Shown here in pieces: positions 31,583 through 40,434 of a stretch of 64,000 nucleotides of DNA (positions are counted from its first letter, which is position 1; the number at the start of each line of letters is the position of its first letter). The notes beneath the pieces were generated by a model, which was not told where the DNA came from, searched no databases, and saw only the letters and a program-made list of their open reading frames with translations. Location of the stretch: assembly GCF_937863485.1 (NCBI RefSeq), contig NZ_CALMFY010000037.1:1-64000 (forward strand). The letters run 5' to 3'. The position numbers were made by a program, and so were the translations under genes. The stretch comes from an uncultured Nostoc sp. (lineage in GTDB: Bacteria > Cyanobacteriota > Cyanobacteriia > Cyanobacteriales > Nostocaceae).

Positions 31583-31746
31583 GAGATTTGAAGGAAAATT
31601 GAGCAAGCTTCCCCCAGAACCCCGACTTATTAAACAAATCGAGGTTCTGGCTTGCAAACACAACCAATAACTTTTGGTAATTCACAGTAATTTTAGAGTA
31701 ACAAGCAGGGTATATAGGGTAAGCCGCACTCTCCATCACAGGTCAT

Positions 31747-31909
31747 TTAAATCGCTACTTCCTCTGATTCTTCAATTTCGGAAATACCTACTAGGGTTAG
31801 AGGTGGACGGTTGAGAAATTCAACAACAAGCCGTAACTCACCTCCCATCGCAACAATGTACTTCCGCAAAGTTGAGAGCATCAAATCAGTGCGTTGTTCC
31901 AATCGTTTT
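31747..31909 (-). pseudogene. C-terminal remnant of XRE/HigA-type antitoxin
   Basis: RLEQRTDLMLSTLRKYIVAMGGELRLVVEFLNRPPLTLVGISEIEESEEVAI*. Confidence 0.65.
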
Positions 31910-32252
31910 TTAACTTATCCTCAAACTTTTTCTGTTGACTTTCTTCAATGACTTTCTGGAGTTGCTTCATAAAAGAAGACTTACCACTACCCCATGCACC
32001 TTCGATAGAAATAGTCAGTGGAGGTTGAGTTACAGGATTGGTTAAAAACTCTGCGATCGCACTAACATAAGGTTCAAAACCAAGAGCGTCTAACTCTGCT
32101 GCTTGATCGCTGACATTAGCATTCAGAATAGACTCTTGTCGAGAATCGGGATTACCTGTACTGCTGTCCGCCATAAAACTTTTGAGCCAGCTTAACAACA
32201 GACTACCTGCTGGATTATAGTTAAACTTACCATACATCAACCAGAAAACCAA
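31881..32252 (-). pseudogene. truncated KAP-family P-loop NTPase (N-terminal fragment)
   Basis: ISIEGAWGSGKSSFMKQLQKVI Walker A; ends shortly after the P-loop at the antitoxin junction. Confidence 0.7.
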
Positions 32253-32421
32253 GACCTTGCACGATTCTCAAACCTGGCTTGAGAAAAAGCCGATCGCGTT
32301 GGGGAAGTCAAAAGTCAAAGTTAGAACAGTATCTGCGTCGTGATCACGATTCTAGTCCACCCATCGGCAATCGCCTGAGAGTTCATTTCCCAAGAGAGAA
32401 CGGATAAAGCATCTACTCATT

Positions 32422-32565
32422 GGTTCTGCCAAAGCCGTTACTAGCACAATCCACTATTTACAGGTAATTGGCTACGCTAGTCCTGGCGACTGGAGTCCAC
32501 TGCAACCAACCGATAACCCAGATGAGGTTATGAGCATTTTAATCCGTCGAATTCTCATGCAATAG
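32422..32565 (+). pseudogene. remnant of small conserved cyanobacterial protein
   Basis: GSAKAVTSTIHYLQVIGYASPGDWSPLQPTDNPDEVMSILIRRILMQ* without a clear start. Confidence 0.45.
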
Positions 32566-32728
32566 ACCTCTTGCACAAATGCAAAATTCGCCCACCCTGC
32601 GGGAAGCGAGCTACATCCCCCAACCCCTTCTCCCAAAATTGGGAGAAGGGGAGCCAATTTCAAAGTCCCTCTCCCAAGCTTGGGAGAGGGATTTAGGGTG
32701 AGGGCTTTTGATTCATGCAAGAAGTCTA
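32563..32728. mobile_element. MITE-like element with about 13-bp imperfect TIRs and two internal hairpins
   Basis: tagacctcttgca ... tgcaagaagtcta; internal ccccttctcccaaaattgggagaagggg and ccctctcccaagcttgggagaggg. Confidence 0.65.
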
Positions 32729-32740
32729 ATAACCCAGATG

Positions 32741-32767
32741 TAGAGACGTTGCAATGCAACGTCTCTA
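32741..32767. repeat. palindrome tagagacgttgca-a-tgcaacgtctcta
   Basis: 13-bp perfect arms. Confidence 0.85.
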
Positions 32768-33025
32768 AAATTGTTCATTTCTATTAAAAAACCTAAAATT
32801 TAAGTAATTTAGAGCATTGCGGAAGCTGCTAAAGACTATCCCAAACACGCAAACGTGAAGGCAGAAGTTAAGCTGGTTCAGGTTCACTATCTGAATATAT
32901 TTAATTTTGCATGACTACTTAACAGGCGATCGCTACCCAACTAAAAATCAAATGACTCTAGCGACTGTCTTAAAACTCAATCCTTCTCTCTGCACCTGTG
33001 CGCCTCTGCGTGACATTTTCTAACC

Positions 33026-34789
33026 TTAATTCTCCCGCATTGCTACACTAAGTTTTTCTAAATTTTCCCGAACAGCCACACTACGAATATGATTGACGCC
33101 CCAGACTCGTTCACAAATATCTAAAGCTTGCAAATAAAGCGGTTTCGCTTCATCATAACGTCCAGTTTCACGATAAATTTCTGCCAGATTATTCAGACTT
33201 TCGGCAACATTGGGATGATTTTCTCCCAATAAGTGCTTATCAAGTTCTAAGGCTTTTATACATAAAGGTTCCGCTTCATTGTAACGTCCCTGCTCCCTAT
33301 ACATATAACCAAGAGCATAGATAGTATCTGCTAAAAGCGGATGCGCTTTTTGCAATAGACGCTGCTTAAGTTCCAATGATTGCAAAAACAAAGATTCGGC
33401 TTGATCGTAGCGTCCTTGAGCGCGGTATATTAAACCTAAATTGTGCAAATCTGTTGCAACTTCGGGATTTTCTTCTCCCAAAAATCGCTTATCTAGTTCT
33501 ATTGCTTGTTGCGACAACGGTTCAGCTTCACTGTAACGTCCTTGATGATAATAAAGTAGCGCTAAATTATTCAATATAAAAGCCAAAGAAAGATGATTTT
33601 CGCTAACCAAACGTTTTTCGAGTTCTAATGATTGCAGATACAAAGGTTCTGCTTCGTCATAACGTCCTTGTTCATCATATAGTAGTGCCAAATCGTTCAG
33701 ACTAGCGGCGACATCGGCATGGTTTTCTCCCCACAGGCGTTTCCTCAGTTCTAAAGCTTGTTGATATAAAAGTTCCGCTTTACTATATTGTCCAGTAGAT
33801 TTGTAGAGTCCAGCCAAATTATTCAAGCTAGTAGCAAAAGAAGGATGGCTGTCTCCCAAAAGACGTTTCCTTAGTTCTAAAGCTTGTTGATATAGTGGTT
33901 CAGCTTCGTTGTAACGTCCTGTTGCACGGTATAGTCCTGCTAAATTGTTGAAGCTAGTAGCTAAGTCCATCTGCAAACCTAATTCATTTTGCAATTCACT
34001 CGCCTGCCGCCAATACTTAATTGCTAATTCCTGTTCTTCTTGATAATTTTGAGATTCACCCCGATCTAATCTGCTGCGGTAAATATCGCCCAACCTTGAG
34101 TATAAAGTAGCCAAGGTGGGGTCTTTAGTTCCCCGTTCCTGTTCTACTTTCTCGATTAGCCTTTGTAAATCTTGAATGGGCAAGAAAAAGGGGTTATTTT
34201 CATTAGTATCTGTGCTAGCTAATTCTGTGTCTCTAAAAACAAAGCGTATATGTTCTAGTTCTTTACCAGGAATAGCATTCGTCTTTTTAGATTCAAACCG
34301 GAATACACCATTACGCCAACTCCAAAAGTCAGGGGCTTTTTTAATCAAGTTAACTAAAATTTGGTTAGTTATCCAAAGCACGATCGCAAAAGGAAACTCG
34401 CGCAATCCTTCCCTTGTCCACTGTAAGTAACCAAAAAATTTCTCCTGTTCCGATTGCTCATTTCCCAATCTGAGAAAATAAAGTTGTTCAGCACCCGTCA
34501 CAGTGATCACCGCCTGTTTATGCTGACAAAGATATTCTTCTTGTTGTACAAGTTGGTTAAGAACAGCTTTTAGACTCGGTTCTTGACGTGCTAAAGTCAC
34601 TCGATATGGACGAAAAGCAGGTTGTAGTTCAGCTTCATACTGAGTAATAATCTGATCACGAAAGCTTGCATCATTGCAAACTGCAATCAGTAAATTTAAT
34701 CCCCGTTTTTGAGCTTCAATAGAAACAATTAAATCATCGTATGCATCTTGATTCTCTCCATCATCATCTAATAATTCTTCATTTAACAT
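33026..34789 (-). CDS. TPR (kinesin light chain-like) protein with distinct N-terminal domain
   Basis: About seven 42-aa repeats such as SLNNLAGLYKSTGQYSKAELLYQQALELRKRLWGENHADVA. Confidence 0.9.
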   Translation of the reverse strand: MLNEELLDDDGENQDAYDDLIVSIEAQKRGLNLLIAVCNDASFRDQIITQYEAELQPAFRPYRVTLARQEPSLKAVLNQLVQQEEYLCQHKQAVITVTGAEQLYFLRLGNEQSEQEKFFGYLQWTREGLREFPFAIVLWITNQILVNLIKKAPDFWSWRNGVFRFESKKTNAIPGKELEHIRFVFRDTELASTDTNENNPFFLPIQDLQRLIEKVEQERGTKDPTLATLYSRLGDIYRSRLDRGESQNYQEEQELAIKYWRQASELQNELGLQMDLATSFNNLAGLYRATGRYNEAEPLYQQALELRKRLLGDSHPSFATSLNNLAGLYKSTGQYSKAELLYQQALELRKRLWGENHADVAASLNDLALLYDEQGRYDEAEPLYLQSLELEKRLVSENHLSLAFILNNLALLYYHQGRYSEAEPLSQQAIELDKRFLGEENPEVATDLHNLGLIYRAQGRYDQAESLFLQSLELKQRLLQKAHPLLADTIYALGYMYREQGRYNEAEPLCIKALELDKHLLGENHPNVAESLNNLAEIYRETGRYDEAKPLYLQALDICERVWGVNHIRSVAVRENLEKLSVAMREN

Positions 34790-36071
34790 TAATAGCTCCC
34801 TGTCTTTTTAAGCTTTCGATAATAATTGGATGAACATCGTACCAAGTTTCATCAGTGCGATATTCTAGAACATACAGCCCATGTAGCAAATCCAAAAACT
34901 CTGCTTGTTTGGGGTCATTGGGCATAAACTGTTCATAAACACTCTGCAAAATATCTATATCAGCTTTTCCTAAACGGATAGAAAAATCATTGCGGATTTT
35001 ATTGATTGCTTGAAGGAGAATTTTATCATCAATAATAATTTCTGCTGAGGGATTTCGCCGGATCATCCGCAAACAAATCCGGCAACATTCCTTAGAAATA
35101 CGAATTAACTCTCGCAATACACCACCACTGGAAATCACAATTTTTTCAGCAGTTTCTGCTGTGATTAATTCACTGGAAATCCGCTTTTGCAAAACTTCAC
35201 CGAGAATCTTTGTTGCTTCCGGGCGAGGTTTGGCATTAGGGAAGCGATTTTTACCTTTCTCAAAGATTTTTAAGACAGGCATCGCCACAACCTGGTCGTT
35301 GGTTTCAGTGGTAATTATTGTACTGAGAAATGTTTCCCGAAGGACTGCAATCGGGATAGTGTAGATAATTTGAAAGTTAGGTTGGCAGAGAGCTTTAATA
35401 TTATCTCGATAAATTTCGTTAACTCTTCCTAAGTCAAGTTTATCTAAATCATCAATAATTACTAAAACGTTTTGTTGAGTTGCAGTTTGAATTAGAGCCG
35501 CAATTTCATTAATTCTGGCAACTAAATCTGATAATTTACGTTCAAATTCTTGCTTAATTTCATCCCTAACACTAGCATCAGCTTTTAATTTAGAGCTAAT
35601 CAATTTTAGAAGGTCAAAACCTATTCCAGCTTCTGCTTGTAAATTTAATTCTTCAGTGCGAGTACGGGTAGCAAACCACTTATAAAGAGCTTCTTTAGTA
35701 GATTGAGGAATATCAACTCGGCGTGCTTCTGCCTCTGTCATTAAATTAACTGCGATCGCAAACAGGATATTAATATGGTTAACCGCCGACATTTCAATTT
35801 TGTCAGCAATAGAGAATAGAACTACAAAATATTTATTTTGAATTTGTCTGCTAAACTCAGCTAACAAAGTGGACTTACCACATCCCCGATGTCCTGTAAA
35901 GACAATTTTGCCATCTCCATTCGGACTATCTTCCACTAATTGGTTAAGGTCTGCAATCAAATCATCACCATATTCGACTCTGAATCTTTCCATTTCGTTC
36001 CGTTCCATCAACGGAAACAATTCGAGATTGCTGTATGCTTCTTGAAAGGAGTTTAATAAGTCTTGAGACAT
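34779..36071 (-). CDS. P-loop (AAA-type) ATPase
   Basis: FTGHRGCGKSTLL Walker A; VLVIIDDLDKLD Walker B; overlaps the TPR gene by 11 bp. Confidence 0.88.
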   Translation of the reverse strand: MSQDLLNSFQEAYSNLELFPLMERNEMERFRVEYGDDLIADLNQLVEDSPNGDGKIVFTGHRGCGKSTLLAEFSRQIQNKYFVVLFSIADKIEMSAVNHINILFAIAVNLMTEAEARRVDIPQSTKEALYKWFATRTRTEELNLQAEAGIGFDLLKLISSKLKADASVRDEIKQEFERKLSDLVARINEIAALIQTATQQNVLVIIDDLDKLDLGRVNEIYRDNIKALCQPNFQIIYTIPIAVLRETFLSTIITTETNDQVVAMPVLKIFEKGKNRFPNAKPRPEATKILGEVLQKRISSELITAETAEKIVISSGGVLRELIRISKECCRICLRMIRRNPSAEIIIDDKILLQAINKIRNDFSIRLGKADIDILQSVYEQFMPNDPKQAEFLDLLHGLYVLEYRTDETWYDVHPIIIESLKRQGAINVK

Positions 36072-36652
36072 CGGATAGTGCCGTAAAGGTGCTAACTATC
36101 CATATAATGGCTCATGATTTTTGAAGTAAAAGTTTAGCTAATGTCTAAAATAGAGTATGCCTACCTAACTTCTCAAATTCCGTTAAAAAATAACTACTAG
36201 GTGAGTGGTATGTTATGTCTTAAAAAGAGATGCCCTAATCCCAAAGTTTCAACCTATCAATAAGTAACAGAGGTCAATAATTAATCAGACTGAATGATAG
36301 ATTATACATTCGATAATTTAAACTGAATGATAGATTATACAGATAACATCCTGAAAGCTACTTAACACATAAATAAAATAAAGTTTTCAGTTATAAAAAT
36401 AAATTTTTAGTGTGCTTCGTCTCATCACCCTCTAAGTTGCTTTATTTACGCCGTGCTGTTTTACCCCACCTAACCCTCCCCGTATGTATTGGGGAGGGAA
36501 CTGGATTTATTGTTTCCCGATCACTAGCTGGAAACCACACCCACAACCCGCCTGCGATCGCCTTGCAAAGGGGAGGGAACTGGATTTCTTCTTTCCCCCC
36601 TTCCCAAGGGGGGATTAAGGGGGGTAATTCGACTTGTATGTACATCAAACCA

Positions 36653-36835
36653 GCTTTTGCGACTTCTAAACTAGCTTTTGGAACTTCTAAACTAACTTTT
36701 GCGACTTGTAAAGCAGCTTTTTCGACTTTAAAATCTTCTTTTTCGACTTTAAAACCTACTTTTTCGACTTTAAAACCAGCTTTTGCGACTTCTAAACTAG
36801 CTTTTGCGACTTCTAAACCAGCTTTTCTCAACGAA
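36653..36835. repeat. 21-bp tandem repeat array (8 full units plus partial)
   Basis: gcttttgcgacttctaaacta-type units; encodes AGLEVAKASLEVAK heptads on minus strand. Confidence 0.95.
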
Positions 36836-37008
36836 TTTCAGCAAATATACCCGCATCTATCTAGTTGGTTAATGCCATCCAATGCTTTTATAATTCTGTA
36901 ACTTCACTGTGGCTGCTGCATCTGGTTAGTGCGTATTTTAATGATATATAAATAACTCAGTGTTTAGATTCGGGGTTATTTATAAATTAATCCAAACAGG
37001 AAAACTAT

Positions 37009-37377
37009 ATGACGCAACGCAAACGAAACTCCATAGCACTGAACAAAGCTGAACGACGGATTGAAGGAATGCAGACAATTAACTCTCAATTAGACTTTAG
37101 CAATGGGTTTTCAATTGCTACTTACAACACTAGAGTCATTGAATTACGAGAAAAGTTAGCCGCTTATAATCAAGCACAAACAATAGTAGATAAGACACAC
37201 AATGCATTAATAGAAGCAGAACGTGAGTTAAATATTTATACTGAGCAGATGCTGTTGAATGTTGCATCTCGTTATGGCAAAAATAGTGATGAGTATGAGA
37301 TGGCTGGTGGAACGCGCAGGTCAGACCGTAAAAAAGCACGTCCACTAGTAAACCAAACAGTGACATCTGTGAAGTAA
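37009..37377 (+). CDS. conserved Nostocales-type hypothetical protein
   Basis: 122-aa ORF with basic, helical composition; MLLNVASRYGKNSDEYEMAGGTRRSDRKK. Confidence 0.6.
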   Translation: MTQRKRNSIALNKAERRIEGMQTINSQLDFSNGFSIATYNTRVIELREKLAAYNQAQTIVDKTHNALIEAERELNIYTEQMLLNVASRYGKNSDEYEMAGGTRRSDRKKARPLVNQTVTSVK

Positions 37378-37699
37378 TTGTTTGGACTCGCCGTTTCTTT
37401 CGATAATGGTGCGTTGTCACAAAGGTCAACGCATCATTAAAATTAATATAAAGCTAATCAAACTCTTTTTTACAAGAAAGCCCTAATGCTACAAACCCCA
37501 TCTAAATCGATAACTTTAGATAAGTTTCTCAAGCTACCAGAAACAAAACCTTAGAGTAAGATTGTGACAGATTTTGTCGTGATATTTGATGGCGAGATTG
37601 AGAAGCACTGCCTTATCAATTTACAACAGAAATGGTTTGATATTTTTCCCTTATCTGCTATTTTGATTCCAAGCTATGCGGTTATGAGGTATACAAATC

Positions 37700-37873
37700 T
37701 TGCCAACTGCTGAACAAGGCATCAGGTGTATCATAATATGTCAATCTTTGACCAATACATTCACTCCTATTTACATTGTCCGCCTCGATGAACAAACAGG
37801 TAATGTGTTTATTTTGGCAGGAGATAACATAGAGGTAGAAATCTATCGCAATGGTCTTTGGAGGTTCTTGTGA
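37700..37873 (+). CDS. DUF6888-like small protein (TTG start), not in supplied ORF list
   Basis: (L/M)PTAEQGIRCIIICQSLTNTFTPIYIVRLDEQTGNVFILAGDNIEVEIYRNGLWRFL*. Confidence 0.6.
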   Translation: MPTAEQGIRCIIICQSLTNTFTPIYIVRLDEQTGNVFILAGDNIEVEIYRNGLWRFL

Positions 37874-38067
37874 TTGAGCCAGACTTTAGCAGCATGAGCA
37901 AAACTGAGTTAAGAGCCTTCGTCATTGCTCACCCCAACAACAAAGCAGCGTTTCGTGCTTTTGTTGACCGCTTTACATCTGAAGCGTCTCCAGAGACTTT
38001 TGACATCCCAAAATCGAATGCTGAGATTGAAGAAGTTGAAATTTTGATTAAACAAAAATTAGAATAA
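37858..38067 (+). CDS. DUF6887-like small protein; GTG at 37870 overlapping the upstream stop may be the real start
   Basis: PDFSSMSKTELRAFVIAHPNNKAAFRAFVDRFTSE. Confidence 0.6.
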   Translation: MEVLVIEPDFSSMSKTELRAFVIAHPNNKAAFRAFVDRFTSEASPETFDIPKSNAEIEEVEILIKQKLE

Positions 38068-38270
38068 TTAAAAATGAGCTAGATTTTAGAAGTTTCTTTT
38101 AAATCTCGCAGAATTAATTGAGTCGAACAACTGTTCGTTTTTGCAACCTACCAAGCTATCCGACTCGGTTTTATATTCGGAGGTTGTCGCCTTCCTCGCT
38201 GGTTCAGGTCTGGACTCCCTAGTGTACGCTTGATAAATTCCCACTTATTAACTCTGACTTTGGGGAGTAC

Positions 38271-40424
38271 TCACGCCACAGCCAGCGCTACCACGCGAAA
38301 ACCAATATTGCTGTTACGATACGTGCGCGGGAGCCTAACGCGAGAGGAAGAACGGCAATCCACGGCATAGTCGAACCAACTACCGCAACGCAGCAGCTTT
38401 ATGTTATTATCTTTACCAGTCAGCCACGCACTACCATCTTTTGGCGCACCCTGGTAATTGTCATTATATACATCTTGACACCACTCATATACATTACCAT
38501 GCATATCGTATAAACCGAAAGAGTTAGGCGGAAATTTTCCTACATCTGTTGTTTGTTGACGATATTCGCCCTTTGGTGCAGAGCCGTAAGGATAGTTACC
38601 GTTGTAGTTAACTAAATCTGTGTTAATCGTTTCACCAAAATAAAACGGTGTACTTGTTCCTGCACGGCAAGCATATTCCCATTCTGCTTCACTAGGTAGT
38701 CGATAGGTTTTTCCTGTTTTCTGACTCAACTTTTTACAAAACTCTACCGCCTCATCCCAATTTACTTGTTCTACAGGTCGTTTCTCACCTTTGAAATGAG
38801 AAGGATTTATCCCCATAATTGTTTGATACTGTGCCTGGGTAACTGCATATTTCCCCATGAAGAACTTAGGAACTGTTACTTGACGCTGTAGACTTTCATC
38901 TTCCTCTCTCTCTGCTTCTCCTTCCGGTGAACCCATCATAAAGGTTCCCCCTGGTATCTGCACCATTTCCAGGGTGACACCATTCCCTAAGTCTTCTTCA
39001 AAATATTTCGCTTCCTCATTACGGCGGTTGGTCATACTTCCCTGTGCATTGACAGTCACCGTTTCAAATCGAAAGGTTTTTAAATTGGAGGAAACACCAG
39101 ACGGGTTCGGGTTACTAGGAGGTCTTGTTATTTCTGGTGAAGCTGTTGGTGAAGCTGCTGGTGTAGCTCCTGGTGCATCTGTTGGTTCACCTGTAGCTTC
39201 TGGTGTAGTTGTTCCTGAATCAGACCGCCAAATGCGAGGTACTACAATTGCCAAACCCAACCCAGCACCCGCAAACCCAACAGTTATCACCCTTCGCCGT
39301 GACCAGTTAGGTAATATTGGGTTTTTTAATGGCGGTGAAGGTGTTGGATTTGTAGATGTTGCAATTTGTCCCGCACCAGAAGTTTGAGTATTAGTAATAG
39401 GGGATGGTGAGATTGGCTTGGGAAATGGAATTTGAAGAGATTTACTTATAGGTGTATTTGTGACTGACTTAGATACTTGTGGAATTGTTGGCTGAGGTAA
39501 ATCAGGATTTGCAGAACTATTTCGCAACCGTTCAATTCTTTGTAAACTTCTCACCGCGTCCATATCCTGTCCTGAAGCCGCAGCTAATAACCGAATCCAT
39601 AATTGCTCTGCTAAATCTAAATTCCTGTTTACTTCTGCTTGGTAAGCATCATTTTTCAACGTGGCGATATCCGTTAGAGTTGCATATCGTGGCACAAGTA
39701 TTAGGTGGGATTTATTTACAGGTTCAGCAATAAGATAAGGCGTTTGCCTTGTATTCTTATACTGGCGAACCAGTTCAGGCACACGAAACTTGAGATATTG
39801 ATTCAATCGTTCAACAGTAGCGCATTTACCTTGAATTCCTAACCCTTCTAATAATGCACTAGTGAAAGCACCTTGTTGTAAAGCCTCAATTTCATAAGAA
39901 AACTCTTGAGGAATACAAGAAAAAATGCTGATAACTCCTTGTTGACGTGCTTCTTCTGCGGTTTGTCGCCCAATTCCTTCACCTGTTTTTTTGCCTTCAT
40001 TGCGACAAGCATCCAGAATCAAGACAACATTATCAGCACCGCAGCGACGCAGGCGTTCACTCACAAAGTTAATCGCAATTGCCGTGTTTTCAATATCCTC
40101 TGGATCGCCATCACAGGGCATGAGATAATCACGGTCAGCGTATCTTATCCCATGCCCACTGAAGAAAAACCAGAAATTATCCCCTGCTCCCATAAAGGGA
40201 TTGTCAAATAACTGTCGCAAGACTCGCAGCAAGTTAATGCGAGTTGGGCGAGTCGATTTTCCAGCAATATTAGGGGAGTCATCAGAAAAGAAATATATCC
40301 GCTCAAATCCCGCTTCATTGCTCAGAAACTCCTGCATTAACTGTGCATCCCGCTTGGCATAGTTTAGCGGTTGCAGATAATCATACTGGTTAATTCCGAT
40401 CGCGATCGCCCAATTTTTTGCCAT
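38271..40424 (-). CDS. caspase-family (C14-like) protease fused via TM to FGE-sulfatase/C-lectin-fold domain
   Basis: FFFSGHG and LILDACRNEG (His/Cys dyad); IPGGTFMMGSPEGEAEREEDE ... YRLPSEAEWEYACRAG ... DMHGNVYEWCQD ... NIGFRVV. Confidence 0.93.
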   Translation of the reverse strand: MAKNWAIAIGINQYDYLQPLNYAKRDAQLMQEFLSNEAGFERIYFFSDDSPNIAGKSTRPTRINLLRVLRQLFDNPFMGAGDNFWFFFSGHGIRYADRDYLMPCDGDPEDIENTAIAINFVSERLRRCGADNVVLILDACRNEGKKTGEGIGRQTAEEARQQGVISIFSCIPQEFSYEIEALQQGAFTSALLEGLGIQGKCATVERLNQYLKFRVPELVRQYKNTRQTPYLIAEPVNKSHLILVPRYATLTDIATLKNDAYQAEVNRNLDLAEQLWIRLLAAASGQDMDAVRSLQRIERLRNSSANPDLPQPTIPQVSKSVTNTPISKSLQIPFPKPISPSPITNTQTSGAGQIATSTNPTPSPPLKNPILPNWSRRRVITVGFAGAGLGLAIVVPRIWRSDSGTTTPEATGEPTDAPGATPAASPTASPEITRPPSNPNPSGVSSNLKTFRFETVTVNAQGSMTNRRNEEAKYFEEDLGNGVTLEMVQIPGGTFMMGSPEGEAEREEDESLQRQVTVPKFFMGKYAVTQAQYQTIMGINPSHFKGEKRPVEQVNWDEAVEFCKKLSQKTGKTYRLPSEAEWEYACRAGTSTPFYFGETINTDLVNYNGNYPYGSAPKGEYRQQTTDVGKFPPNSFGLYDMHGNVYEWCQDVYNDNYQGAPKDGSAWLTGKDNNIKLLRCGSWFDYAVDCRSSSRVRLPRTYRNSNIGFRVVALAVA

Positions 40425-40434
40425 TTCATTGTGA

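Noticed and set aside
38068-38410. Complete diversity-generating retroelement in this window
   Set aside because: No reverse transcriptase, template repeat or Avd-like ORF recognised; only a candidate target is supported.
38974-40211. Plus-strand ORFs antisense to the caspase-FGE gene
   Set aside because: Low-complexity Pro/Gly/Ala shadows of the linker and other antisense frames.
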